A stretch of 64,000 nucleotides of DNA from Clostridium sp. N3C (GTDB lineage Bacteria; Bacillota; Clostridia; Clostridiales; Clostridiaceae): NCBI RefSeq assembly GCF_900095445.1, contig NZ_FMJL01000003.1, positions 81,438 through 145,437 on the forward strand, read 5' to 3'. A program made the position numbers and the translations under genes. Positions 57,103-64,000 of the stretch are shown one piece after another. Below the pieces are notes generated by a model that ran no database searches, was not told the DNA's origin, and saw nothing but the letters and a program-made list of their open reading frames with translations. Numbering within the stretch: the stretch's first letter is position 1; every line of letters begins with the position of its first letter.

Positions 57103-57795
57103 ATGAATATATTGGAAGTTAGTATGAGATTATTATTGGCAGTTATCATTGGTGGATTAATAGGTTATGAAAGAGAATTAAACAATAGAGCTGCAGGTTT
57201 TAGAACTCATATATTAGTTTGTGTAGGGGCTGCAGTTACTGCTTTAATTCAAGTATATGCTTTTGAACAAGTTAAAATAACTATATTAGACAACCCTTCA
57301 TTGCAAGGAGTTGTTAGTGCAGATATGCTTAGGCTGTCAGCTCAAGTTATATCCGGTGTAGGTTTCTTAGGAGCAGGAACAATTATTTATGAAAAAGGTT
57401 CCGTAAAAGGTTTAACCACTGCAGCTAGCTTATGGGTAGTTTCTATTATAGGATTAGCTACAGGATATGGATATTATACTTTAAGCATAGCAAGTTTTGT
57501 TTGTGTATTTATCGTAGTAGTTGTGCTTAAAAACTTTGAGCATAAATTTATTGGTAAAACTAGAAGGGAAAAGTTAGAAATAGTTTTTGATAAAAAATTA
57601 CAACCTATATTAGAAGTAGATAAGCTTCTAAAGGAAATGGGGATTAGAATAAAAAGTATAGAATATAGCACAGAGGAAGAAGAAAATAATGAATGTATAT
57701 ATACTCTCTTTATACCAGTAAGATTTACAGTGGAAGAGGTTATTGATAGGTTGATGGGTATAGAGCATATTATAAATGTAAAACATACAAGTTAA
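57103..57795 (+). CDS. MgtC/SapB-family membrane protein
   Basis: The N-terminal 140 residues hold four or five membrane helices with the family pattern GGLIGYERELNNRAAGFRTHILVCVGAA and ISGVGFLGAGTII. The C-terminal part (about 150-230) is an ACT-like soluble domain. MgtC proteins are linked to magnesium and ATP homeostasis, but the family is not a simple magnesium transporter. The ATG follows GGGGGAAG. At 230 residues it is normal. It has no clear operon partner. Confidence 0.88.
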   Translation: MNILEVSMRLLLAVIIGGLIGYERELNNRAAGFRTHILVCVGAAVTALIQVYAFEQVKITILDNPSLQGVVSADMLRLSAQVISGVGFLGAGTIIYEKGSVKGLTTAASLWVVSIIGLATGYGYYTLSIASFVCVFIVVVVLKNFEHKFIGKTRREKLEIVFDKKLQPILEVDKLLKEMGIRIKSIEYSTEEEENNECIYTLFIPVRFTVEEVIDRLMGIEHIINVKHTS

Positions 57796-57875
57796 TTGTT
57801 AAAATATCACTTTGAATTTACACAATCTATAGTATATTATTTATTGTTAATATTAGAAGAAAAGGATGAAGAACT

Positions 57876-59231
57876 ATGAAAAAAGGAATGATATACGAAC
57901 TTAAAATAGAAGAAACTCGTTTCCCAGGGGATGGGATTGCCTATTTTGAGGATAAAAAGGTATATGTAAAACATGCTTATCCTGGTCAAAAGGTTATGGC
58001 TAGGATACATAAGAACAGAAAGGATCGAGCGGAAGCTAGAGTAACAGAGGTGATGGAAAAAGCTGGATATGAAATAGAGCCACCATGCCCACATTTTTAT
58101 TATTGTGGTGGCTGTACACAACAATTTGTACCTTATAAAAAGCAATTAGAATTTAAGGAAAGTCAAGTATTAGACCTATTTAAGAAGGCTGGTATAGATG
58201 ACTTTAACTATTTAGGCATAGAAGGAAGTCCTGAAACTTATGAATATAGAAATAAAATGGAATTCACCTTTGGAGACTTAGAAAAGGGTGGAGAATTAAC
58301 CTTAGGAATGCATATGCCGGGAAAAAGCTTTGGGGTAATTAATACGGATTCTTGTATTTTAGTAGATGAAGATGTACGAAAAATTCATAATGCAGTTATA
58401 GCATATTTTAGAGAGGCTGCTTTACCTCATTATAGAGTTATGCAACATGAAGGTTATTTAAGAAATTTAGTAGTAAGAAAGGCAAAGAAAACTGGAGAAA
58501 TTTTAATTAATCTAGTGACAACATCTCAACTAGATGTAGATTTAGATAAGTTGAAAGAAATCTTAGTTAATATAGATTATAAAGGAAGTTTAAAGGGAAT
58601 TATTCACACAATAAATGACTCTCTATCAGAAGTAGTAGCAGCGGATAGAATTGAAGTATTATATGGTGAAGACTATATCACGGAGGAACTTTTAGGACTA
58701 AAGTTTAAAATAACACCTTTCTCCTTCTTCCAGACAAACTCCTTAGGTGCGGAAAGGCTATATTCTATAGTTCGTGACTTTATGGGAGATGCTTCTGATA
58801 AGGTGGTTTTTGATTTATACTGTGGAACAGGAACCATTGGACAAATAGCCGCTGGAAAGGCAAAAAAGGTAGTTGGTATAGAACTTATAGAAGAAGCGGT
58901 GGAAAGTGCTAAGGAAAACGCAGCTATGAATGGTTTAGATAACTGCCACTTTATTGCTGGAGATGTAGCTAAAGTTATACAAACTATTAAAGATAAACCA
59001 GATCTAATCATACTGGACCCTCCTAGAAGTGGCGTCCATCCAGTAGCTTTAGATTATGTTGTTAAGTTTAATGCTCCTACTATTATATATGTGTCTTGCA
59101 ATCCAAAAACCTTAGTAACGGATTTGCAGGTGCTTCAAGAGAAAGGTTATAAGGTTAGCAAGCTTAAAATTAAAGATATGTTTCCTCAAACTGCACATGT
59201 GGAATGCGTAACATTGATGTCAAGGGTGTAA
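57876..59231 (+). CDS. rlmD: 23S rRNA (uracil-5-)-methyltransferase, RumA/RlmD family
   Basis: SAM-dependent formation of 5-methyluridine in 23S rRNA. An N-terminal TRAM domain (to about 65) leads to the 4Fe-4S cysteines [11 protein letters not shown] (about 69-79). The Rossmann domain has [15 protein letters not shown] (about 310-324) and DPPRSGVHP, and the catalytic Cys is in YVSCNPKTL (about 407-415). The ATG at 57888 is also possible. The C-terminal [11 protein letters not shown] is repeated in broken form near 60745-60777, implying that this 3' end is an integration site. Confidence 0.93.
   Translation: MKKGMIYELKIEETRFPGDGIAYFEDKKVYVKHAYPGQKVMARIHKNRKDRAEARVTEVMEKAGYEIEPPCPHFYYCGGCTQQFVPYKKQLEFKESQVLDLFKKAGIDDFNYLGIEGSPETYEYRNKMEFTFGDLEKGGELTLGMHMPGKSFGVINTDSCILVDEDVRKIHNAVIAYFREAALPHYRVMQHEGYLRNLVVRKAKKTGEILINLVTTSQLDVDLDKLKEILVNIDYKGSLKGIIHTINDSLSEVVAADRIEVLYGEDYITEELLGLKFKITPFSFFQTNSLGAERLYSIVRDFMGDASDKVVFDLYCGTGTIGQIAAGKAKKVVGIELIEEAVESAKENAAMNGLDNCHFIAGDVAKVIQTIKDKPDLIILDPPRSGVHPVALDYVVKFNAPTIIYVSCNPKTLVTDLQVLQEKGYKVSKLKIKDMFPQTAHVECVTLMSRV
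59211..59223 (+). repeat. Direct repeat at the rlmD 3' end, copy 1 (possible attachment site)
   Basis: ACATTGATGTCAA lies in the last codons of rlmD and recurs exactly at 60754-60766. The flanking bases 59196-59210 and 60739-60753 are also similar and encode HVECVT in both copies. Confidence 0.6.
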
Positions 59232-59260
59232 GCCTTGAACTTACTGGGTTTGCAGGATTA

Positions 59261-59370
59261 TACTTATCTTGTCTACTCGACGTATAGTTTTAAATGCGTC
59301 CGCGGGAACATATCGATGGATAGAAAAAGAACCGAAAAATGAAGTAGGGTCGAGTTGATAGAATAGATAA
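59261..59370. repeat. Degenerate GTCGAGT-type repeats after rlmD
   Basis: GGGTCGAGTTGATAGAATAG begins at 59347 and continues ATAA to 59370. An inverted relative (reverse complement GTCGAGTAGACAAGATAA) lies at 59261-59282, and a direct relative at 60954-60977. GGGAACATATC occurs at 59304-59314 and again at 60886-60896. The spacing and orientation look like integrase arm sites or remains of repeated insertions. This accounts for most of the 59232-59430 spacer, in which I see no gene. Confidence 0.45.
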
Positions 59371-59437
59371 CGTCATAGAGTTGTGGAGATAGGATAGATG
59401 TAAAAATTGGTGATATTGAATTTAATATATTGAGCTG

Positions 59438-59480
59438 ACCGCTGATCAGGAGATGAATTCTCTTGATTGGCGGTTTCGTT
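59438..59480 (+). terminator. Terminator before the PadR cassette
   Basis: ACCGC-TG-ATCAGGAG (59438-59452) pairs with CTCTTGAT-TG-GCGGT (59460-59474), leaving a TG/TG internal loop and one G-U pair, and TTCGTTTT follows. Confidence 0.75.
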
Positions 59481-59549
59481 TTATTAATAGCTCATAAAAA
59501 ATCAATTTATTGAGAATGATGTTATCATTTAGAGTGAGCAAAAAGAAAC

Positions 59550-59608
59550 TTGACAAAGTTAGTATCTTGCAATACAATATACCTGTATATTGCATTGCAA
59601 GATACTAA
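59550..59608 (+). promoter_or_regulatory. PadR promoter with a 23-bp inverted-repeat operator
   Basis: TTGACA (59550-59555), a 17-bp spacer and TACAAT (59573-59578) form a near-consensus promoter. An inverted repeat of 23 bp per arm (59559-59581 and 59586-59608) has only one mismatch and a CCTG loop, and it overlaps the spacer and -10. This placement fits autorepression by the PadR protein encoded 15 nt downstream. Confidence 0.8.
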
Positions 59609-59623
59609 ATGGGAGGTTTTATT

Positions 59624-59956
59624 ATGATTCCTTCACAAATGTTAAAAGGTGTGTTAGAAGGATGCATTTTAGAGATAATCCGAAAACAAGAGACTTATGC
59701 ATATGAAATCTCGAAACAGTTAGAGCGATATGGATTTGGAGAGATATCTGAAGGAACAATATATCCTATTATTTTGCGCCTACAGAAAAGTGAACTTGTG
59801 AAAGCTACTTTACAAGACTCTAATAGCGGACCGAAGCGCAAATATTATCATTTAACTGAGAAGGGGGTTATTAGTCTAAGTGAATTTAAAGTTAACTGGC
59901 AAGAACTAGATCATGCGGTTAATCAATTATTTATGGGAGGAAAAGAACATGAATAA
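59624..59956 (+). CDS. PadR-family transcriptional repressor
   Basis: The 110-residue protein is a short PadR winged-helix repressor: MIPSQMLKGVLEGCILEIIRKQETYAYEISKQL, then ISEGTIYPIILRLQKSELVKATLQ and GPKRKYYHLTEKG, with a C-terminal dimerisation helix. The ATG at 59624 lies 7 nt after GGGAGG. An ATG at 59609 would begin before that site. It overlaps the next gene by 8 nt. In this family the partner gene is usually the regulated target. The ligand is unknown. Confidence 0.9.
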   Translation: MIPSQMLKGVLEGCILEIIRKQETYAYEISKQLERYGFGEISEGTIYPIILRLQKSELVKATLQDSNSGPKRKYYHLTEKGVISLSEFKVNWQELDHAVNQLFMGGKEHE

Positions 59957-60611
59957 ATTAGCAAAGGAATTATTAAAGAAAAATAATAATAGGGAAAAAG
60001 CGATATTTGATGAAAACAAAGAAATTTATACAAATATGATTGTCTACTTACGGGGTTCTGATTTATCAGAGTACAATCAAGAAGTTGTAAGAGGAGATAT
60101 TATTGAACTAATTATTGATGGTCAGCAACGAGGCGATAATATTAAAAAAGTCATGGGAGGCAGATATAAGGAAATCTGTGATCAGATTATCGAAGCTATG
60201 CCTAAGAAGACAAAAAAAGATAAGGTGATGGATTTTTTAGATATGTCTCTTCATGCACTATGGGTTTTAGGTGTTATTTCTTTAGCTAAAAACTTTATAA
60301 TTAGCTTAATTTCAAATAAAGCTGGGTTTGAGTTTATCTTAACCGTTGGGGATATTATAAATGGACTTGCAATTATCCTTATAGCAAATGTGATTGTATT
60401 GTATATTACTAAAACAGCATTTGGTGCAAAGAAAGAAAAAAAAGTAGTTTCTTTTTTAAAAGCGTGGTTTATTGCTGCAGCTGTTTTGGCAGCTATGATA
60501 TTGAGTAATGTATACTTTAGAACCATTGCAGTGAATATTTCTTTATGGTTAGCAGCAATAACTGTCATATTGATTTTTGTTATTTGGAAAATTATAAGTG
60601 AAAGAGCGTAA
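59949..60611 (+). CDS. DUF1048/DUF1129-like membrane protein partnered with PadR
   Basis: The soluble N-terminal half (about 1-90) resembles the short helical domains found beside PadR regulators (IIELIIDGQQRGDNIKKVMGGRYKEICDQIIEAM). Four membrane helices follow (about 105-122, 135-155, 175-195, 200-218). The 220-residue product is made from the ATG at 59949, 8 nt inside padR, with GGGAGG ahead. The family assignment is tentative and the function unknown. Such pairs often respond to cell-envelope stress or drugs, but nothing here proves that. Confidence 0.65.
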   Translation: MNKLAKELLKKNNNREKAIFDENKEIYTNMIVYLRGSDLSEYNQEVVRGDIIELIIDGQQRGDNIKKVMGGRYKEICDQIIEAMPKKTKKDKVMDFLDMSLHALWVLGVISLAKNFIISLISNKAGFEFILTVGDIINGLAIILIANVIVLYITKTAFGAKKEKKVVSFLKAWFIAAAVLAAMILSNVYFRTIAVNISLWLAAITVILIFVIWKIISERA

Positions 60612-60667
60612 ATGAGATTTTCTTAATTTGATTTTGCTAAGTCGACGCGTTCCCGTCTACCGTAAGT

Positions 60668-60777
60668 GCAAAATTTGCGATAGATATGTTTCCGAGAACG
60701 GACATATCTCAAATGACATTTATTCTGTCCTCTCGTGCCACGTTGAGTGTGTCACATTGATGTCAAAGGTTGAGAAA
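60668..60777 (+). pseudogene. Broken second copy of the rlmD C-terminal coding sequence
   Basis: Bases from about 60668 read A-K-F-A-I-D-M-F-P-R-T-D up to about 60708. The end of the RumA/RlmD signature resumes at 60739 as [13 protein letters not shown] and a TAA stop (60775-60777). A stretch of about 30-35 bp between them (60709-60738) breaks the frame. It has no start or upstream part of the gene. I read it as the 3' end of another rlmD copy left by a mobile element that integrated here. Confidence 0.6.
60754..60766 (+). repeat. Direct repeat, copy 2 (possible attachment site)
   Basis: ACATTGATGTCAA is identical to 59211-59223 at the rlmD 3' end, 1,543 bp away. Together the copies bracket the PadR cassette. 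Confidence 0.6.
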
Positions 60778-60802
60778 TAAAGAACTAAAAAGCTTGTTAA
60801 TA

Positions 60803-60870
60803 AAGGGTTTCCAAACATTTTGCTTTTTTACAGGCCACTCTGCCTGATGTGGCAATGTCAGGGAACCCTT
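60803..60870 (+). repeat. Structured inverted-repeat element
   Basis: AAGGGTTTCC (60803-60812) pairs with GGGAACCCTT (60861-60870), and an inner GCCAC (60834-60838) pairs with GTGGC (60849-60853). TTTT follows soon after. It could be the end of a mobile element, a terminator or a small structured RNA. It does not match an RNA family I know. Confidence 0.5.
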
Positions 60871-60953
60871 AATTTTATTGTTTGTGGGAACATATCAACT
60901 ACCCTGAAAATTTATAGTTGAGTTACCAGATTAGATAACGGCCATTTTTTTGA

Positions 60954-60977
60954 GGGTCGAGTAAACAGGATAGATAA
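60954..60977 (+). repeat. GTCGAGT-type repeat near the start of the R-M cassette
   Basis: GGGTCGAGTAAACAGGATAG begins at 60954 and continues ATAA to 60977, matching the copy at 59347-59370 in most positions. A less similar relative (GAGTTACCAGATTAGATAAC) begins near 60920. Confidence 0.45.
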
Positions 60978-61026
60978 AAATATTGCGCCTAATAATTTTT
61001 CAAAGTGCGCATAAGTGAAATCACAA

Positions 61027-61139
61027 AAATAGCTGAATTAATGACAGTTATTCAGTTATTTGAATATTAAGCAGAAACAAGATAGATGCATCAATTACTC
61101 CGAAACTATAATTATCGCTGCGAAATAGCAATAATTATA
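61027..61139 (+). repeat. Two inverted repeats before the XRE gene
   Basis: AAATAGCTGAAT (61027-61038) / ATTCAGTTATTT (61050-61061) form a 12-bp hairpin with one G-U pair. TATAATTATCGCT (61107-61119) / AGCAATAATTATA (61127-61139) are 13-bp arms with one mismatch, ending 8 bp before the -35. The second is well placed to be an operator for the XRE regulator. No gene is seen in 60978-61196. Confidence 0.55.
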
Positions 61140-61147
61140 AAATAATA

Positions 61148-61176
61148 TTGCATTATCGTTATAAATTTGTTATAAT
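61148..61176 (+). promoter_or_regulatory. Promoter of the restriction-modification cassette
   Basis: TTGCAT (61148-61153), a 17-bp spacer and TATAAT (61171-61176), 20 bp before the XRE start codon. Confidence 0.75.
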
Positions 61177-61196
61177 TAAACCATGGAGGAGTATTT

Positions 61197-61526
61197 ATGA
61201 GTTCAATTGGTGATTATTTAAGATTGTTGCGGACGAAACGAAATCTAAGTTTAAATGATGTGTTTAACAGTACAGGAATAACAACTACCCGTTTAAATCG
61301 TATTGAACTTGGGCAGGTTAACGAACCTTCTCCTTTGGTGCTTAAGAAACTATCTGAACTTTATCAGGTTGACCTGATAAAGTTATATAAAATGGCAGGA
61401 TACCTGGAAGATAAGGACATTGGAGAGAGAGTAGTTCCCTTCTCCAACTATGAGATTCTTGATAACGAAGAATGTGAATATATACAGAATACTATTGATT
61501 TTTTTATCAGAAAAAATCATAGGTAG
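61197..61526 (+). CDS. XRE-family HTH regulator (controller-like)
   Basis: A 109-residue protein with an N-terminal Cro/C1 helix-turn-helix (about 6-65, IGDYLRLLRTKRNLSLNDVFNSTGITTTRLNRIELGQ). A C-terminal tail with little similarity to known domains follows. GGAGGAG precedes the ATG. The cytosine methyltransferase starts 15 nt after its stop, so it is likely cotranscribed and may be the controller protein that times methyltransferase and nuclease expression. A general phage-type repressor is the alternative. Confidence 0.85.
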   Translation: MSSIGDYLRLLRTKRNLSLNDVFNSTGITTTRLNRIELGQVNEPSPLVLKKLSELYQVDLIKLYKMAGYLEDKDIGERVVPFSNYEILDNEECEYIQNTIDFFIRKNHR

Positions 61527-61541
61527 ATTGAGGTGTACACT

Positions 61542-62594
61542 ATGAAATACAGATTAGGTGAACTGTTCTGCGGCCCCGGAGGACTCGCTTATGGTGCAAT
61601 AAATGCCCGCAGTGCTGACGGAAAACATTTTATAGTCCATGAATGGGCTAATGACTATGATAAGGATACCTGCGAAACATACCGTTATAATATTTGCCCA
61701 GACAGGCCAGAATCGGTTTACCATGAAGATATTCGCAAATTGAATATGGATAAATTAACACCGATTGATGCTTTGGCATTCGGCTTTCCATGCAATGATT
61801 TTAGCGTAGTTGGTGAGCAGAAAGGAATTAACGGAGTTTTCGGACCGTTATATTCTTATGGCGTAAAAGCTTTGAAAAAATTTCAGCCTATGTGGTTTCT
61901 TGCGGAAAATGTAGGGGGGCTTCGCAATGCAAACGATGGAAAAGCTTTTGCAAAAATATTGGATGAATTGAAAGAGACAGGATATGTAATTACGCCTCAT
62001 TTATATAAATTTGAGCAGTATGGTATACCACAGGCACGGCACCGTATTATCATTGTAGGTATTCGAAATGACATAAATGTAACTTTTAAAGTACCATCTC
62101 CGGCCCCTTATGCAAATATAGACAATACATGCCGTACCGCACTGGAAGTGCCTCCAATACCTGCGGACGCTCCTAATAATGAGAGAACAAAACAATCTAA
62201 GACGGTGATACAAAGGCTTCTTCATATTAAGCCGGGTGAAAATGCTTTTACTGCAGATTTGCCTCCTGAGCTTCAGCTAAAAGTAAAAGGCGCAAAAATA
62301 AGCCAGATTTATAAGAGATTGGATCCTGACAAGCCAGCTTATACTGTTACTGGAAGCGGAGGGGGAGGAACGCATATATATCATTGGTCAGAGCCAAGAG
62401 CTTTAACAAACAGAGAAAGAGCCCGACTCCAAACTTTCCCGGATACGTTTGTTTTCATGGGATCAAAAGAGAGTGTCCGAAAACAGATAGGAATGGCAGT
62501 ACCTTGTCAAGGTGCAAAGATTATTTTTGAAGCTATTCTTAATTGCTTTGCTGGTATAGAGTACGAAAGTATAGAACCGAATATCAACGAATGA
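61542..62594 (+). CDS. C5-cytosine DNA methyltransferase
   Basis: The enzyme methylates C5 of cytosine in DNA. Motif I (LGELFCGPGGL, about 5-15), motif IV with the catalytic Cys (FGFPCNDFS, about 83-91), motif VI (AENVGG), motif VIII (QARHRIIIVG) and motifs IX-X (TNRERARLQTFP, QIGMAVPCQGA) are in order. The target-recognition region is about 200-260. The 350-residue length is normal. The ATG at 61542 lies after TGAGGTG. A GTG at 61533 overlaps that site. It protects DNA against the adjacent nuclease. Confidence 0.94.
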   Translation: MKYRLGELFCGPGGLAYGAINARSADGKHFIVHEWANDYDKDTCETYRYNICPDRPESVYHEDIRKLNMDKLTPIDALAFGFPCNDFSVVGEQKGINGVFGPLYSYGVKALKKFQPMWFLAENVGGLRNANDGKAFAKILDELKETGYVITPHLYKFEQYGIPQARHRIIIVGIRNDINVTFKVPSPAPYANIDNTCRTALEVPPIPADAPNNERTKQSKTVIQRLLHIKPGENAFTADLPPELQLKVKGAKISQIYKRLDPDKPAYTVTGSGGGGTHIYHWSEPRALTNRERARLQTFPDTFVFMGSKESVRKQIGMAVPCQGAKIIFEAILNCFAGIEYESIEPNINE

Positions 62595-62608
62595 GAAGGT
62601 GTATTTTA

Positions 62609-63565
62609 ATGTTTAATATACCATTAATAAATCAAACGTTAATTGAACCAATATCAAGAGGAGCAGAGGAACTGTTGATTGTTTCAGGATATGCAACACC
62701 TACTATGGCTTCATGGCATATGACAAGAATTAAAGAATTGAGTATGCCATTAATCGGAATAAAGCTTATAGTAGGTATGACCAACTATGACGGGTTAACT
62801 AAAGATGTTCATGAAGGTTTTAAACAGTTGGTATATGCTCAATCAAATACTGCTTTATCTAAGTTTCAATGCCAATATATTTGCCAAGGGCCTCCTGTAC
62901 ATAGCAAATTGTATATTTGGATGAAAAATGGTGAGCCTGTTGAAGCTTATACAGGTTCTGCGAATTATACACAGGCTGGATTCAGTTTGGGAAGACGTGA
63001 ATATATTGTTCCCTGCAATGCATATGATGCTTTTTCTTATTTTTGTTCAGTAGAGCGGGATTCTATATATTGTACTCATTCGGAAGTAGAGGAAAACATT
63101 ATACTACAACCAATTAATCCAGTTCTTGAAGCTGAAAACGGACATGTTCAGATTGTGAAAGGACAAGGTGTGGAACATGTAAAATTATCGCTTCTTGCCA
63201 GAGACGGTGAAACTGGCAGAAGATCAGGATTGAACTGGGGACAGCGTGAAGGGCGAGAACCCAATCAAGCATATATTCCTTTGCCTGCAGAGATAGCACG
63301 TTCAGGTTTTTTCCCGCTTCAGAAACGACATTTCTCAGTTATTACTGATGACAATAAGCATTTGATTTTGCGTGTTGAACAGCAAAATGACAAAGCAATT
63401 ACAACACCAATGAATAATTCCCTTTTGGGGGAATATTTCAGAAACAGAATAGGTGTTGCGAATGGTGCGTTTGTACATCGTCATGACTTAGAGCGTTATG
63501 GAAGAACAGATGTTGATTTTTATAAACTAGATGATGAACATTTCTATATGGATTTTTCTGTGTAA
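62609..63565 (+). CDS. NgoFVII-family (PLD-type) restriction endonuclease
   Basis: The N-terminal half (about 1-160) is a phospholipase D-type nuclease domain with one HXK motif (PPVHSKLYIW, about 95-104) followed by YTGSANYTQAGF. PLD nucleases act as dimers, each giving one such motif. The C-terminal part (about 180-318) fits the DNA-recognition domain of NgoFVII-type enzymes. The 318-residue length agrees. GAGAAGGTG precedes the ATG. It follows the methyltransferase by 14 nt, so a type II system is likely. The recognition site cannot be deduced. Confidence 0.85.
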   Translation: MFNIPLINQTLIEPISRGAEELLIVSGYATPTMASWHMTRIKELSMPLIGIKLIVGMTNYDGLTKDVHEGFKQLVYAQSNTALSKFQCQYICQGPPVHSKLYIWMKNGEPVEAYTGSANYTQAGFSLGRREYIVPCNAYDAFSYFCSVERDSIYCTHSEVEENIILQPINPVLEAENGHVQIVKGQGVEHVKLSLLARDGETGRRSGLNWGQREGREPNQAYIPLPAEIARSGFFPLQKRHFSVITDDNKHLILRVEQQNDKAITTPMNNSLLGEYFRNRIGVANGAFVHRHDLERYGRTDVDFYKLDDEHFYMDFSV

Positions 63566-63652
63566 AAAAATATCTGCCAACAATTAGTATTAATGAAAAA
63601 AGATAGTTTATCTGAAAGGAAAAACTATTTTAATAATGATGGTGTTAGAAAT

Positions 63653-64000
63653 ATGGATAATCATACAAAAGAAATAAGAAGTTACAATATGTCGAGGATA
63701 AGAAGTAAAAATAATAAGCCTGAAGAACTCGTAAGGAAATATTTATTCAGTAAAGGGTTTCGTTACAGGAAAAACGTTAAGGCTCTTCCGGGTTGTCCTG
63801 ATATTGTTTTACCAAAGTATAAAACAGTCATTTTTATTAACGGGTGCTTTTGGCATATGCATGAAGGTTGCCCGTTTTTTGTCTGGCCAAAATCAAATGA
63901 AGAGTATTGGACAAAAAAGTTAATACGGAACAAAGAAAGAGATTATGAAAACCAAGAAAAGCTTAAGCAGATGGGATGGAAAGTAATTATTGTATGGGAG
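63653..64000 (+). CDS. vsr: Very short patch repair endonuclease Vsr (cut by the window end)
   Basis: Vsr nicks DNA at T:G mismatches that arise when 5-methylcytosine deaminates, protecting sites of C5 methyltransferases. The 116 visible codons show the family blocks RSYNMSRIRSKN, LPGCPDIVLPKYKTVIFINGCFWHMH (active-site Asp and His) and KKLIRNKERDYENQEKLKQMGWKVIIVWE. The end, about 20 residues, lies outside. The ATG at 63653 gives the usual start. An in-frame ATG at 63593 would add 20 residues but has no ribosome site. It belongs with the methyltransferase upstream. Confidence 0.93.
   Translation, partial: MDNHTKEIRSYNMSRIRSKNNKPEELVRKYLFSKGFRYRKNVKALPGCPDIVLPKYKTVIFINGCFWHMHEGCPFFVWPKSNEEYWTKKLIRNKERDYENQEKLKQMGWKVIIVWE

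Noticed and set aside
57837..58145. Minus-strand open frame over the start of rlmD
   Set aside because: It is an antisense shadow of a clearly conserved gene, with no ribosome site or family resemblance.
63593..63652. A longer Vsr start at ATG 63593
   Set aside because: It has no ribosome site, and the added 20 residues do not resemble known Vsr starts. The start at 63653 matches the family.

Overview
The window is a chromosomal segment of a low-GC, spore-forming, anaerobic Firmicute, most likely Clostridium or a close relative. The evidence is the AT-rich sequence, strong purine-rich ribosome binding sites, sporulation genes (spoIIP, yqfC, yqfD, a CotS-like kinase), PolC-type replicase, pyruvate phosphate dikinase, and the typical clostridial gene order gpr-spoIIP-lepA-hemW-hrcA-grpE-dnaK-dnaJ-prmA-rsmE-mtaB-hinT-rpsU-yqeY-yqfC-yqfD-pgpH-ybeY-dgkA-cdd-era-recO. 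I cannot name the species from sequence alone.

Region 1 (1-26.2 kb) is conserved housekeeping: the end of a gene that is probably gpr, spoIIP, a small membrane protein, lepA-hemW, the CIRCE-controlled hrcA-grpE-dnaK-dnaJ heat-shock operon, RNA-modification enzymes, rpsU-yqeY, the yqfC to recO cluster, and a CcpN-like regulator next to ppdK. The usual phoH gene is missing between yqfD and pgpH, and the undecaprenol kinase is fused to a PAP2 phosphatase. Region 2 (26.2-39.4 kb) carries a CotS-family gene on the minus strand, dgt, dnaG-sigA behind a likely sigma-H promoter, trmK-nif3, the RNase P RNA gene with an expanded repeat-bearing arm, and polC.

Region 3 (39.5-49.2 kb) is an amino-acid module: an M20 peptidase, a LysR regulator, then a methionine-type ABC transporter (metN, metI, metQ) interleaved with a 2-hydroxyacid dehydrogenase and followed by an aminotransferase. 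A transcribed leader ahead of metN encodes a 30-residue peptide with seven Met and three Cys, followed by a textbook terminator and a competing pairing. This looks like ribosome-mediated attenuation sensing sulfur amino acids and is the most novel-looking element here. RidA and RNase J follow. Region 4 (49.2-57.8 kb) has a tandem glycine riboswitch before an alanine/glycine symporter, a minus-strand alpha-glucan module (GH65 phosphorylase, glucan phosphorylase, beta-phosphoglucomutase) behind palindromic operators, a zinc-ribbon protein and an MgtC-family protein.

Region 5 (57.9-64 kb) starts with rlmD, whose 3' end seems to be a mobile-element integration site. About 1.5 kb downstream lies a second, broken copy of the rlmD C-terminal coding sequence, and the spacers hold degenerate repeats. 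Between the copies sits a PadR-regulated membrane-protein cassette. Beyond them lies a restriction-modification cassette: an XRE regulator, a C5-cytosine methyltransferase, an NgoFVII-type PLD endonuclease and a Vsr nuclease cut by the window end. This part is accessory DNA.
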